This document shows positions 1 to 5,328 of a stretch of 6,667 bases of DNA, piece by piece (positions within the stretch are counted from its first letter, which is position 1; each line of letters opens with the position of its first letter). This DNA is from an uncultured Haemophilus sp. Lineage in GTDB: Bacteria; Pseudomonadota; Gammaproteobacteria; Enterobacterales; Pasteurellaceae. A program made the translations under genes and the position numbers. The notes under the pieces are model-generated. The model saw nothing but the letters and a program-made list of their open reading frames with translations, was not told the DNA's origin and made no database searches. The stretch spans positions 1 through 6,667 of the forward strand of contig NZ_CAJLNI010000100.1 in NCBI RefSeq assembly GCF_905207935.1. Reading direction: 5' to 3'.

Positions 1-1040
1 AATTTCGCCAAACTATTTGGAAAATTCCACTTACTTTCTTTGCAATGGTTATCGGGGCATCTGTTGGACGTGAAGGCCCTTCTGTTCAAGTTGGTGCTGC
101 TGTTATGCTGAGTTGGGGAAATTTCTGTCGTAAATATAACTTTGCTTTCCGCGGATTAAGTACGAATGAACTCGTTGCAACGGGTGCAGCAGGTGGTCTT
201 GCTGCTGCATTTAATGCCCCTTTGGCTGGGGTAATTTTTGCCATTGAAGAATTAGGTCGAGGCGTGATGCTACGCTGGGAACGCCGCGTGTTACTCGGTG
301 TGTTAGCGGCTGGCTTCATTTTAGTGGCGATTCAAGGCAATAGCCCTTACTTTCCTGCCTATAAAGGTGCAACAGCTATTCCCTATTTGTATCTTTGGCT
401 TGCTATTTGTGGCATAGTTTGTGGCGTACTGGGCGGTATATTTGGGCGACTCCTTGCAAAAGGATTAGCAGGACTGTCTCCACTCAAATGGCGTGATTGG
501 ATCCGCAAACATCCCATTTACGTTGCCTTATTACTCGGTTTAGTACTTGCCGCGATGGGAACCTACAGCGAAGGGCAAACTTATGGAACAGGTTATAATG
601 TGGTCGCAAGAGCATTGGAAGGACAACTTGTTTCGCCTGAAGTGGGGATACTAAAACTCTTCGCAACGGTTACGACTTATTGGAATGGCATCGCGGGCGG
701 AATTTTTACGCCATCTCTCACTACTGGTGCGGGTATCGGCACTATGTTATGGGAAATCAGCAACGGCATGGTCGATCAACGTTTCTTGGTCATTTTATGT
801 ATGGCGGCCTTTTTAGCAGGTGGAACACAATCCCCGGTGACAGCCAGCGTAGTGGTGATGGAAATGACGGGGGCTCAACCTGTGCTGATTTGGCTCTTGA
901 TTTCCAGTATCATTGCCTCCATAATTTCGCGCCAATTTAGTCCGAAACCTTTTTACCACTTTGCGGCTGGACGTTTCCGTCAACGAATGCAGGAACAACA
1001 AGCAGAAGATCTTCGCCGTAACGAGATTCAAGAGAAATAA
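1..1040 (+). CDS. ClC-family chloride channel / Cl-/H+ antiporter, 3' part (N-terminus outside window)
   Basis: This is an inner-membrane anion transporter of the ClC family. The frame is open to the left edge (first full codon at base 3), so the ATG at 45 is internal: the residues before it (FRQTIWKIPLTFFA) continue a helix. Three ClC hallmarks are visible: the GREGP selectivity motif, with the gating glutamate codon at 72-74; GGIFTP at 696-713, the second chloride-binding loop; and a tyrosine in KPFY at 954-956, matching the pore tyrosine (Tyr445 in E. coli ClcA). PLAGVIFAIEEL near 222-254 carries the paired glutamates where ClcA has its proton-transfer Glu203, which favours an antiporter over a passive channel (inference). 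The first filter motif, GSGIP, would lie upstream. Most of the rest is hydrophobic helix. The end is a short charged tail without CBS domains. dusA starts 3 bases after the stop. Whether this is ClcA- or ClcB-like cannot be settled here. Confidence 0.93.
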   Translation, partial: FRQTIWKIPLTFFAMVIGASVGREGPSVQVGAAVMLSWGNFCRKYNFAFRGLSTNELVATGAAGGLAAAFNAPLAGVIFAIEELGRGVMLRWERRVLLGVLAAGFILVAIQGNSPYFPAYKGATAIPYLYLWLAICGIVCGVLGGIFGRLLAKGLAGLSPLKWRDWIRKHPIYVALLLGLVLAAMGTYSEGQTYGTGYNVVARALEGQLVSPEVGILKLFATVTTYWNGIAGGIFTPSLTTGAGIGTMLWEISNGMVDQRFLVILCMAAFLAGGTQSPVTASVVVMEMTGAQPVLIWLLISSIIASIISRQFSPKPFYHFAAGRFRQRMQEQQAEDLRRNEIQEK

Positions 1041-1043
1041 AAT

Positions 1044-2030
1044 ATGTCAGAAAACCAACCGCACTTTTATCGTGGACGCTTTTCCGTTGCGCCAATGTTA
1101 GATTGGACGACACGCCATTGTCGCTATTTTCATCGCCAATTTAGTAAAAATGCGTTGCTTTACACTGAAATGGTCACGGCTCCCGCTATTATCCATGCGA
1201 AATACGATCATTTAGATTTTGATTTGCAAGAAAATCCGGTTGCCCTACAACTCGGCGGAAGCGATCCCGCACAGCTTAAACATTGTGCTAAATTAGCCGA
1301 AGAAAGAGGCTATCATGAAATTAATCTGAATGTGGGCTGTCCTTCCGATCGCGTGCAAAATGGCATGTTTGGTGCGTGTTTGATGGCAAAAGCAGATTTA
1401 GTAGCTGAATGTATTGCTGAAATGCAAAATGTCGTGAATATTCCTGTCACTGTGAAAACGCGTATTGGCATTGATGATTTGGATAGCTATGAATTTCTCT
1501 GCGACTTTATCGAAAAAGTCCATCATGCAGGCTGCCAAGAATTTATTGTTCACGCACGAAAAGCCTGGCTTTCAGGATTAAGCCCAAAAGAGAATCGCGA
1601 GATTCCCCCTTTGGATTATGATCGCGTTTATCAATTAAAGAAAGACTTCCCACAGTTGATCATTGCAATTAATGGCGGCATTAAAACCATCGAAGAAATG
1701 AAACATCATTTGCAATTTGTGGATGGCGTGATGGTTGGGCGTGAGGCTTATCAAAATCCGTCGTTATTGGGCTATATTGATCAAATGCTTTTTGATACTA
1801 ATGCGGATATCGTCACACCAAGACAAGCGGTGGAAGCCATGTTCCCTTATATTGAAAAACAACTGAGCCAAGGTGTTTATTTAAATCATATCGTTCGACA
1901 TATGCTCGGTGCATTCCAAAACTGCAAAGGGGCAAGACAATGGCGACGCTATTTAAGTGAAAATGCCTTTAAGCAAGGTGCGGGCATTGAAGTGGTTGAA
2001 ACGGCATTAAGCTTTGTGGAAACCAATTAA
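1044..2030 (+). CDS. dusA: tRNA-dihydrouridine(20/20a) synthase DusA
   Basis: This FMN-dependent, NADPH-using cytoplasmic enzyme reduces uridine 20/20a in the tRNA D-loop to dihydrouridine. The protein is 328 aa, the usual DusA length. The N-terminal TIM-barrel FMN domain shows SVAPMLDWTTRHCR (14-27), LQLGGSDP (69-76), and NVGCPSDRVQNG (96-107) with the catalytic cysteine at residue 99. It continues with VKTRIG (137-142), FIVHARKAWLSGLSPKENRE (167-186), and the FMN-phosphate loops AINGG (208-212) and VMVGREAYQNP (229-239). The HARKAWLSGLSPKENR stretch is typical of DusA rather than DusB or DusC. A helical tRNA-binding domain follows. The start is only 3 bases after the ClC stop, with a weak AGAG-type ribosome site (1030-1035) inside the end of the ClC gene, so translation is probably coupled. 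A USS core lies in codons 5-8. Transcription ends at the USS-pair hairpin just downstream. Confidence 0.96.
   Translation: MSENQPHFYRGRFSVAPMLDWTTRHCRYFHRQFSKNALLYTEMVTAPAIIHAKYDHLDFDLQENPVALQLGGSDPAQLKHCAKLAEERGYHEINLNVGCPSDRVQNGMFGACLMAKADLVAECIAEMQNVVNIPVTVKTRIGIDDLDSYEFLCDFIEKVHHAGCQEFIVHARKAWLSGLSPKENREIPPLDYDRVYQLKKDFPQLIIAINGGIKTIEEMKHHLQFVDGVMVGREAYQNPSLLGYIDQMLFDTNADIVTPRQAVEAMFPYIEKQLSQGVYLNHIVRHMLGAFQNCKGARQWRRYLSENAFKQGAGIEVVETALSFVETN
1058..1066 (-). repeat. Haemophilus-type DNA uptake signal (USS) inside dusA
   Basis: The exact 9-base core AAGTGCGGT reads on the minus strand, with the usual preceding extra A and a following purine plus T-rich tract (TTGGTTTTC). USSs are genome-wide repeats recognised during natural transformation in Pasteurellaceae. 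This copy lies in the dusA coding sequence and specifies part of the N-terminal QPHF segment, where sequence constraint is probably low. Confidence 0.93.
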
Positions 2031-2041
2031 GCCTAAAATAC

Positions 2042-2082
2042 AAAGTGCGGTCAGAATTTAAGAGATTTTCTAACCGCACTTT
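2042..2082. terminator. Bidirectional terminator made of an inverted USS pair, between dusA and ribB
   Basis: Two USS cores face each other (2043-2051 on plus, 2073-2081 on minus). They form a perfect 10-bp stem, AAAGTGCGGT (2042-2051) with ACCGCACTTT (2073-2082). After one C/A mismatch the stem continues with AGAA (2053-2056) pairing TTCT (2068-2071), leaving an 11-nt loop. T-rich runs follow on both strands (TTTTGTTTTCT on plus, TTTGTATTTT on minus). It therefore fits an intrinsic terminator for both the rightward dusA transcript and the leftward ribB transcript, whose stop codon is at 2101. Oppositely oriented USS pairs serving as terminators are well known in Haemophilus. Confidence 0.88.
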
Positions 2083-2100
2083 TGTTTTCTGAGAATTTAA

Positions 2101-2748
2101 TTAGCACTGATGTTTTTGACGATATGCCACTAAATCTTCAATCGTTAACACCGCATAACCAAATTTTTTCGCAAATTCGATAATTTCTGCAGCACGAGCC
2201 ATGGTGCCATCATCATTCGTGATTTCACAAATCACACCCGCTGGTTTAAAACCACTTAAACGTGCCAAATCAACTGAGGCTTCAGTATGACCTCGACGTG
2301 CTAAAACACCGCCTTCTGCGGCACGTAATGGGAAAACATGTCCAGGACGATGAAGATCTGTTGGTTTCGCCTGATCTGCAATTGCCGCTTTGATTGTGGT
2401 GACGCGATCTTGTGCTGATACACCTGTCGATACACCTTCTGCCGCTTCAATCGTCACAGTAAACGCGGTTTTATTCACGCTATTGTTATGCTCAACCATC
2501 GGTGGCAAATCAAGCTGTTTACATTGTTCATCGGTGATACATAAACACACAATACCGCTGCCATAACGAATAAGTTTTGCCATTTGTTCTGAAGTAATGG
2601 TTTCTGCAGGGAAAATTAAATCGCCTTCATTTTCGCGATCTTCATCATCCAACACTAATACACCATTACCTTGTTTGAACGCGTTCAATGCGTTAATTAC
2701 CCGTTCTTCGCCGGTCGCACCAAATGCAGATAAAATTGACTGATTCAT
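2101..2748 (-). CDS. ribB: 3,4-dihydroxy-2-butanone-4-phosphate synthase RibB
   Basis: RibB converts ribulose 5-phosphate to 3,4-dihydroxy-2-butanone 4-phosphate plus formate, supplying the four-carbon unit for riboflavin. It is a cytoplasmic, Mg-dependent dimer. The chosen start gives 215 aa, close to the 217 aa of E. coli RibB. Visible motifs are LDDEDRENEGDLIFPAE (33-49), holding the acidic loop that binds metal and substrate; GVSTGVSAQDR (105-115); DLHRPGHVFPL (131-141); and RRGHTEASVDLARL (151-164), with the metal-binding His154. There is no fused GTP cyclohydrolase II (RibA) domain. The frame stays open upstream to an ATG at 2832, but the start at 2748 is preferred: it follows AAGGAA at a 6-base spacing and matches the family N-terminus MNQSILSAFG. 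Expression is almost certainly controlled by the FMN riboswitch in the leader. The gene is transcribed alone and converges on dusA. Confidence 0.96.
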   Translation of the reverse strand: MNQSILSAFGATGEERVINALNAFKQGNGVLVLDDEDRENEGDLIFPAETITSEQMAKLIRYGSGIVCLCITDEQCKQLDLPPMVEHNNSVNKTAFTVTIEAAEGVSTGVSAQDRVTTIKAAIADQAKPTDLHRPGHVFPLRAAEGGVLARRGHTEASVDLARLSGFKPAGVICEITNDDGTMARAAEIIEFAKKFGYAVLTIEDLVAYRQKHQC

Positions 2749-2754
2749 CGTAAT

Positions 2755-2760
2755 TTCCTT
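2755..2760 (-). promoter_or_regulatory. ribB ribosome binding site
   Basis: AAGGAA on the minus strand sits 6 bases before the ATG at 2748. It decides the ribB start against the in-frame ATG at 2832. I see no strong complementary tract nearby that would sequester it directly. Confidence 0.8.
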
Positions 2761-2813
2761 TGTTGTTACGTTAAAATTAACCAGAATCAGGGCTGAGAAA
2801 TGCAAATAAATAG

Positions 2814-2838
2814 AACGGAATTGGGAACCCAATCCGTT
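2814..2838 (-). terminator. Hairpin between FMN aptamer and ribB, candidate attenuator
   Basis: Read on the minus strand, AACGGATTGGG pairs with CCCAATTCCGTT with one bulged T. The stem is about 10-11 bp with a tight loop centred on GTTC. It begins 2 bases after the aptamer closes (2841). The tract that follows is only moderately U-rich (CTATTTATTTGCATTTC). It may be the FMN-controlled terminator of the expression platform. The poor U-tract leaves a purely structural or Rho-related role possible. The hairpin is seen in the sequence; its function is inferred. Confidence 0.6.
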
Positions 2839-2840
2839 TT

Positions 2841-3007
2841 ATTCTCTTTCATCCAGACTATACTGTCGGCTTTGGAATTTCACCAAATCTGCTAACCTTA
2901 AAAGTACAAAGCGAAACAATTTTGTAAAACGCAATCAAAATTGACCGCACTTTTAAGTGCTCGTGGGCTGTCACCACCGGTAGGGAATTTCACCCTGCCC
3001 TGAGAAT
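2841..3007 (-). promoter_or_regulatory. FMN riboswitch (RFN element) in the ribB leader
   Basis: The minus strand carries the highly conserved RFN blocks in order. P1 is ATTCTC (3007-3002) closing with GAGAAT (2846-2841). Next come GGGCAGGGTGAAATTCCC, TACCGGTGGT, AGCCCACGAGC, then AGCAGATTTGGTGAAATTCC, AAAGCCGACAGTATAGTC and TGGATGAAAGAG. These match the six-helix FMN aptamer; in related genera FMN binding lowers ribB expression. The variable arm (about 2895-2958) is unusually long and contains an extended USS. The predicted transcription start near 3010 would begin the RNA almost exactly at P1. A hairpin follows at 2814-2838 as part of the possible expression platform. Confidence 0.96.
2895..2958 (-). 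repeat. Long variable-arm hairpin of the riboswitch with an embedded USS (core 2944-2952)
   Basis: Within the aptamer, ACTTAAAAGT (2958-2949) pairs with ACTTTTAAGGT (2905-2895) over 10 pairs with one bulged G. Further in, GCG pairs with CGC across an internal loop. Then CAATTTTG (2943-2936) pairs perfectly with CAAAATTG (2924-2917) around an 11-nt loop. The 5' arm contains an exact extended USS: AAAGTGCGGT followed by CAATTTTG, matching core, purine and AT tract. The uptake signal is thus part of the folded RNA arm. Confidence 0.85.
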
Positions 3008-3016
3008 GCAGGTCGT

Positions 3017-3045
3017 AGTATAACGCAAAATGTCACTGTAAAAAA
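3017..3045 (-). promoter_or_regulatory. Probable ribB promoter
   Basis: On the minus strand TATACT (3022-3017) is a good -10 box. Transcription about 7 bases later, near 3010, would start just before the riboswitch P1 helix at 3007, which supports the assignment. The -35 is weak: a T-run lies at 17-base spacing (3045-3040), and a better match, TTTACA (3042-3037), is only 14 bases away. Confidence 0.6.
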
Positions 3046-3061
3046 TCATTCAATGAAAAAT

Positions 3062-3098
3062 GTTTTTATTTGCACAAAGATTGCATAAAATAGAACTA
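3062..3098 (+). promoter_or_regulatory. Probable nadR promoter region (exact boxes uncertain)
   Basis: This AT-rich stretch upstream of nadR offers two options. One is TAAAAT (3086-3091), preceded by TGC like an extended -10, with only a T-run as -35. The other is TTGCAC (3070-3075) as -35 with TAGAAC or AACTAT as a poor -10. It lies back to back with the ribB promoter, about 40 bases away. A small inverted repeat, CCAC/GTGG (3104-3107 and 3114-3117), lies in the predicted 5' leader; its significance is unknown. Confidence 0.4.
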
Positions 3099-3138
3099 TT
3101 CAGCCACCTCGCAGTGGTCATTTAGCGAAGGATACATT

Positions 3139-4248
3139 ATGTCGAACAAACACGATAAAAAAGTGGGTGTGATTTTTGGAAAATTCTACCCTGTTCACAC
3201 CGGCCATATTAATATGATTTATGAAGCATTTAGTAAAGTGGATGAGCTTCACGTGATTGTCTGTAGCGATACCGAACGCGATTTAAAGCTGTTTTATGAT
3301 AGTAAAATGAAACGCATGCCTACGGTACAAGATCGCCTTCGCTGGATGCAACAAATCTTTAAATATCAAAAAAATCAAATTTTCATTCATCATTTAGTTG
3401 AGGATGGCATTCCAAGTTACCCAAATGGGTGGCAAGCTTGGAGTGAAGCGGTAAAAAATCTATTTGAAGAAAAACAATTTACCCCGACGATGGTATTTAG
3501 TAGTGAGCCACAAGACAAAGCGCCATACGAAAAATACTTAGGACTTGAAGTTTCTTTAGTGGATCCTGACCGCTCTTTCTTTAATGTATCTGCAACGAAA
3601 ATTCGTACTACACCTTTCCAATATTGGAAATTCATTCCGAAAGAAGTCCGTCCATTCTTTGCGAAAACCATTGCCATTTTAGGCGGTGAAAGTAGTGGTA
3701 AAAGTGTGTTAGTCAGCAAACTGGCTGCCGTATTTAATACTACTTCTGCATGGGAATATGGTCGGGAATATGTCTTTGAAAAATTAGGTGGCGATGAGCA
3801 AGCCATGCAATATTCTGACTATCCACAAATGGCATTAGGTCACCAACGCTATATTGATTATGCCGTGCGTCATGCCCATAAAGTCGCGATTATTGATACT
3901 GATTTCATTACCACGCAGGCTTTTTGTATTCAATACGAAGGCAAAGCGCATCCTTTCCTCGATTCCATGATCAAAGAATACCCATTTGATGTAACAATCT
4001 TATTGAAAAACAACACAAAATGGGTGGATGATGGCTTACGTAGTCTAGGCAGCCAAAAACAACGTCAACAATTCCAACAGTTATTGAAGAAATTGTTAGA
4101 TAAATATAAAGTGCCTTACATTGAAATTGAATCGCCAAGTTATTTAGACCGTTATAACCAAGTGAAATCTGTTGTGGAAAAAGTGTTAAATGATGAAGAA
4201 CTTGAAGGTTTACAACACACAAAACGCATATTGACCACCGAGAAATAA
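3139..4248 (+). CDS. nadR: NadR: NMN adenylyltransferase / ribosylnicotinamide kinase
   Basis: This bifunctional cytoplasmic enzyme phosphorylates nicotinamide riboside to NMN and adenylates NMN to NAD. It is the route by which Haemophilus turns imported V-factor products into NAD. The N-terminal nucleotidyltransferase domain shows GKFYPVHTGH (14-23) and the family's ATP-binding SATKIRT (151-157). The C-terminal kinase domain begins with the Walker A P-loop GGESSGKS (182-189) and has IIDTDFITTQ (251-260) as the acidic strand. The protein is 369 aa and lacks the N-terminal helix-turn-helix of enteric NadR. An in-frame TAG at 3091-3093 with no other ATG in between rules out a long extension. 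AAGGA (3128-3132), 6 bases before the ATG, supports the start. It is therefore probably an enzyme only, not the nad repressor. It is divergent from ribB and followed after 1 base by a phosphoesterase gene. Confidence 0.96.
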   Translation: MSNKHDKKVGVIFGKFYPVHTGHINMIYEAFSKVDELHVIVCSDTERDLKLFYDSKMKRMPTVQDRLRWMQQIFKYQKNQIFIHHLVEDGIPSYPNGWQAWSEAVKNLFEEKQFTPTMVFSSEPQDKAPYEKYLGLEVSLVDPDRSFFNVSATKIRTTPFQYWKFIPKEVRPFFAKTIAILGGESSGKSVLVSKLAAVFNTTSAWEYGREYVFEKLGGDEQAMQYSDYPQMALGHQRYIDYAVRHAHKVAIIDTDFITTQAFCIQYEGKAHPFLDSMIKEYPFDVTILLKNNTKWVDDGLRSLGSQKQRQQFQQLLKKLLDKYKVPYIEIESPSYLDRYNQVKSVVEKVLNDEELEGLQHTKRILTTEK

Positions 4249-4249
4249 G

Positions 4250-4930
4250 ATGATTTTATTCGCAGGCGATCCACACGGAAGTTATGAACATCTTTATCCT
4301 TTCGTGCAAGAAAATGACAATGTTGCCTTGATTATTTTGGGCGACTTGCAACTTTCTTCGCCTGATGAATTAGATAAACTCGCAAAATATTGTGATATTT
4401 GGTTTATTCACGGTAATCATGACAGCAAAACCGTCACCGCATTTGAGGCGATTTGGGGTACACATTGGAAATCGCGTAATTTGCATAATCGTGTTGTTGA
4501 AATTCAAGGGCAGCGCATTGCCGGCTTAGGAGGAGTATTCCGTGGACAAATCTGGATGCCACCAAACAAGCCGATGTATTTTGACCCTATCCACTATTGC
4601 CAATATAGCCCGCAAGAAAAAATTTGGCGTGGCGGTGTACCATTGCGTCATCGCACGTCTATTTTCCCTTCTGATATCGAAGCCATTGAAAACGAGCAAG
4701 CCGATATTCTAATTTGCCATGAGGCACCTAAACCCCATCCAATGGGATTTCGTGTGATTAATCAACTCGCAGAAAAATTAGGGGTAAGACACGTTTTCCA
4801 TGGTCATCACCACGATAATGTCGAATACAAGACAAATTTCCCTTATAAAATCACGAATGTCGGTTTTAGAAGTGTTACTGATGCACAAGGAAATTATTTA
4901 TTAAAAACGATTGATGATCGAGAAAAATAA
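4250..4930 (+). CDS. Calcineurin-like metallophosphoesterase, substrate unknown
   Basis: This 226-aa protein has the full set of dinuclear metallophosphoesterase motifs in the usual order: GDPHG (6-10, metal ligands Asp7 and His9), GDLQL (31-35, Asp32), GNHD (55-58, Asn56 and catalytic His57), ICHEAP (155-160, His157) and FHGHHH (183-188). No signal peptide or membrane segment is seen, so it should be cytoplasmic. The ATG follows the nadR stop by one base, and its only ribosome site is the GAGAAA at the end of nadR, so the two are almost certainly one operon with coupled translation. That suggests a substrate in nucleotide or NAD metabolism, such as a phosphorylated nicotinamide or adenine nucleotide, but nothing in the sequence fixes it. 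A conserved family member of unknown function is the safest label. An AT-rich gap of 53 bases (4931-4983) follows, with no clear terminator. Confidence 0.9.
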   Translation: MILFAGDPHGSYEHLYPFVQENDNVALIILGDLQLSSPDELDKLAKYCDIWFIHGNHDSKTVTAFEAIWGTHWKSRNLHNRVVEIQGQRIAGLGGVFRGQIWMPPNKPMYFDPIHYCQYSPQEKIWRGGVPLRHRTSIFPSDIEAIENEQADILICHEAPKPHPMGFRVINQLAEKLGVRHVFHGHHHDNVEYKTNFPYKITNVGFRSVTDAQGNYLLKTIDDREK

Positions 4931-4983
4931 CTGAATTAGTAGTTAATTATTTTTGATAAAAAGAAAAGTTTGAAGAGAGAAAA

Positions 4984-5060
4984 TGGCGCACCCGAAAGGA
5001 TTCGAACCTTTGACCGCTCGGTTCGTAGCCGAGTACTCTATCCAGCTGAGCTACGGGTGC
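4984..5060 (-). tRNA. tRNA-Arg(ACG), copy 2 (distal)
   Basis: A complete 77-nt cloverleaf with encoded CCA is present. The acceptor GCACCCG pairs with CGGGTGC, the discriminator is G, and the D arm is GCTC-AGCTGGATA-GAGT. The anticodon stem CTCGG/CCGAG encloses CTACGAA (anticodon ACG, reading CGN codons after deamination to inosine). The T stem is AAAGG/CCTTT around TTCGAAT. It nearly matches E. coli argV-type tRNA-Arg. It is the last gene of a Ser-Arg-Arg cluster; 53 nt separate it from the next copy upstream. No intrinsic terminator is visible beyond it, only a U-rich run. Confidence 0.97.
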
Positions 5061-5113
5061 GTAGTGATGTTTTATTCTTCGAGACCATTTTAACTGATAG
5101 AGTCGATTTAAAA

Positions 5114-5190
5114 TGGCGCACCCGAGAGGATTCGAACCTCTGACCGCTCGGTTCGTAGCCGAGTACTCTATCCAGCTGAGCTACGGGTGC
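5114..5190 (-). tRNA. tRNA-Arg(ACG), copy 1
   Basis: This 77-nt cloverleaf with encoded CCA and anticodon ACG is identical to the other Arg copy except for one T-stem base pair (AGAGG/CCTCT here). It lies 24 nt downstream of tRNA-Ser in the same direction, so the two are probably cut from one precursor. Spurious proteins are often predicted across this tRNA type on the sense strand; none is real here. Confidence 0.97.
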
Positions 5191-5214
5191 AGAATAAATA
5201 AAACTAACAACAAA

Positions 5215-5308
5215 TGGCGGTGAGAGAGGGATTCGAACCCTCGATGGAGTTTTTGACCCCATACTCCCTTAGCAGGGGAGCGCCTTCAGCCTACTCGGCC
5301 ATCTCACC
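5215..5308 (-). tRNA. serV: tRNA-Ser(GCT)
   Basis: This 94-nt class II tRNA has encoded CCA. The acceptor GGTGAGA pairs with TCTCACC, and the discriminator is G. The anticodon stem CTCCC/GGGAG encloses CTGCTAA (anticodon GCT, reading AGC/AGU). A long variable arm (ATGG/CCAT stem) is typical of tRNA-Ser. The T stem is GAGGG/CCCTC around TTCGAAT. It is the first gene of the cluster, as serV is ahead of the argV-type genes in E. coli. The symbol is given by analogy with that arrangement. Confidence 0.96.
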
Positions 5309-5328
5309 ACATTCGGTGTGTGGGCGGT

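Noticed and set aside
1823..1831. ACAAGCGGT, the core of the other Pasteurellaceae uptake signal (Actinobacillus pleuropneumoniae type)
   Set aside because: It is a single copy in dusA coding sequence against six Haemophilus-type cores, so it is most likely chance.
2749..2832. In-frame N-terminal extension of RibB by 28 residues
   Set aside because: It lies in the untranslated leader over the candidate attenuator hairpin, has no good ribosome site, and does not match the RibB family N-terminus; the ATG at 2748 has AAGGAA.
2947..2960. GCACTT/AAGTGC as a separate small hairpin
   Set aside because: It would leave a loop of only 2 bases, and the strand pairs much better in the long riboswitch arm.
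3417..3806. Minus-strand open frame of 129 codons inside nadR
   Set aside because: It is the shadow of nadR in another frame, with no recognisable motif and no ribosome site; the plus-strand frame has full family motifs.
4931..4983. Possible terminator or small gene between the phosphoesterase and the tRNAs
   Set aside because: The 53 bases are AT-rich with no GC stem and no open frame of note; nothing supportable is seen.
5038..5262. Minus-strand open frame of 74 codons across the tRNA genes
   Set aside because: It is the translation of tRNA-Arg and part of tRNA-Ser (the familiar APVAQLDR...RFESS type of false protein), not a gene.
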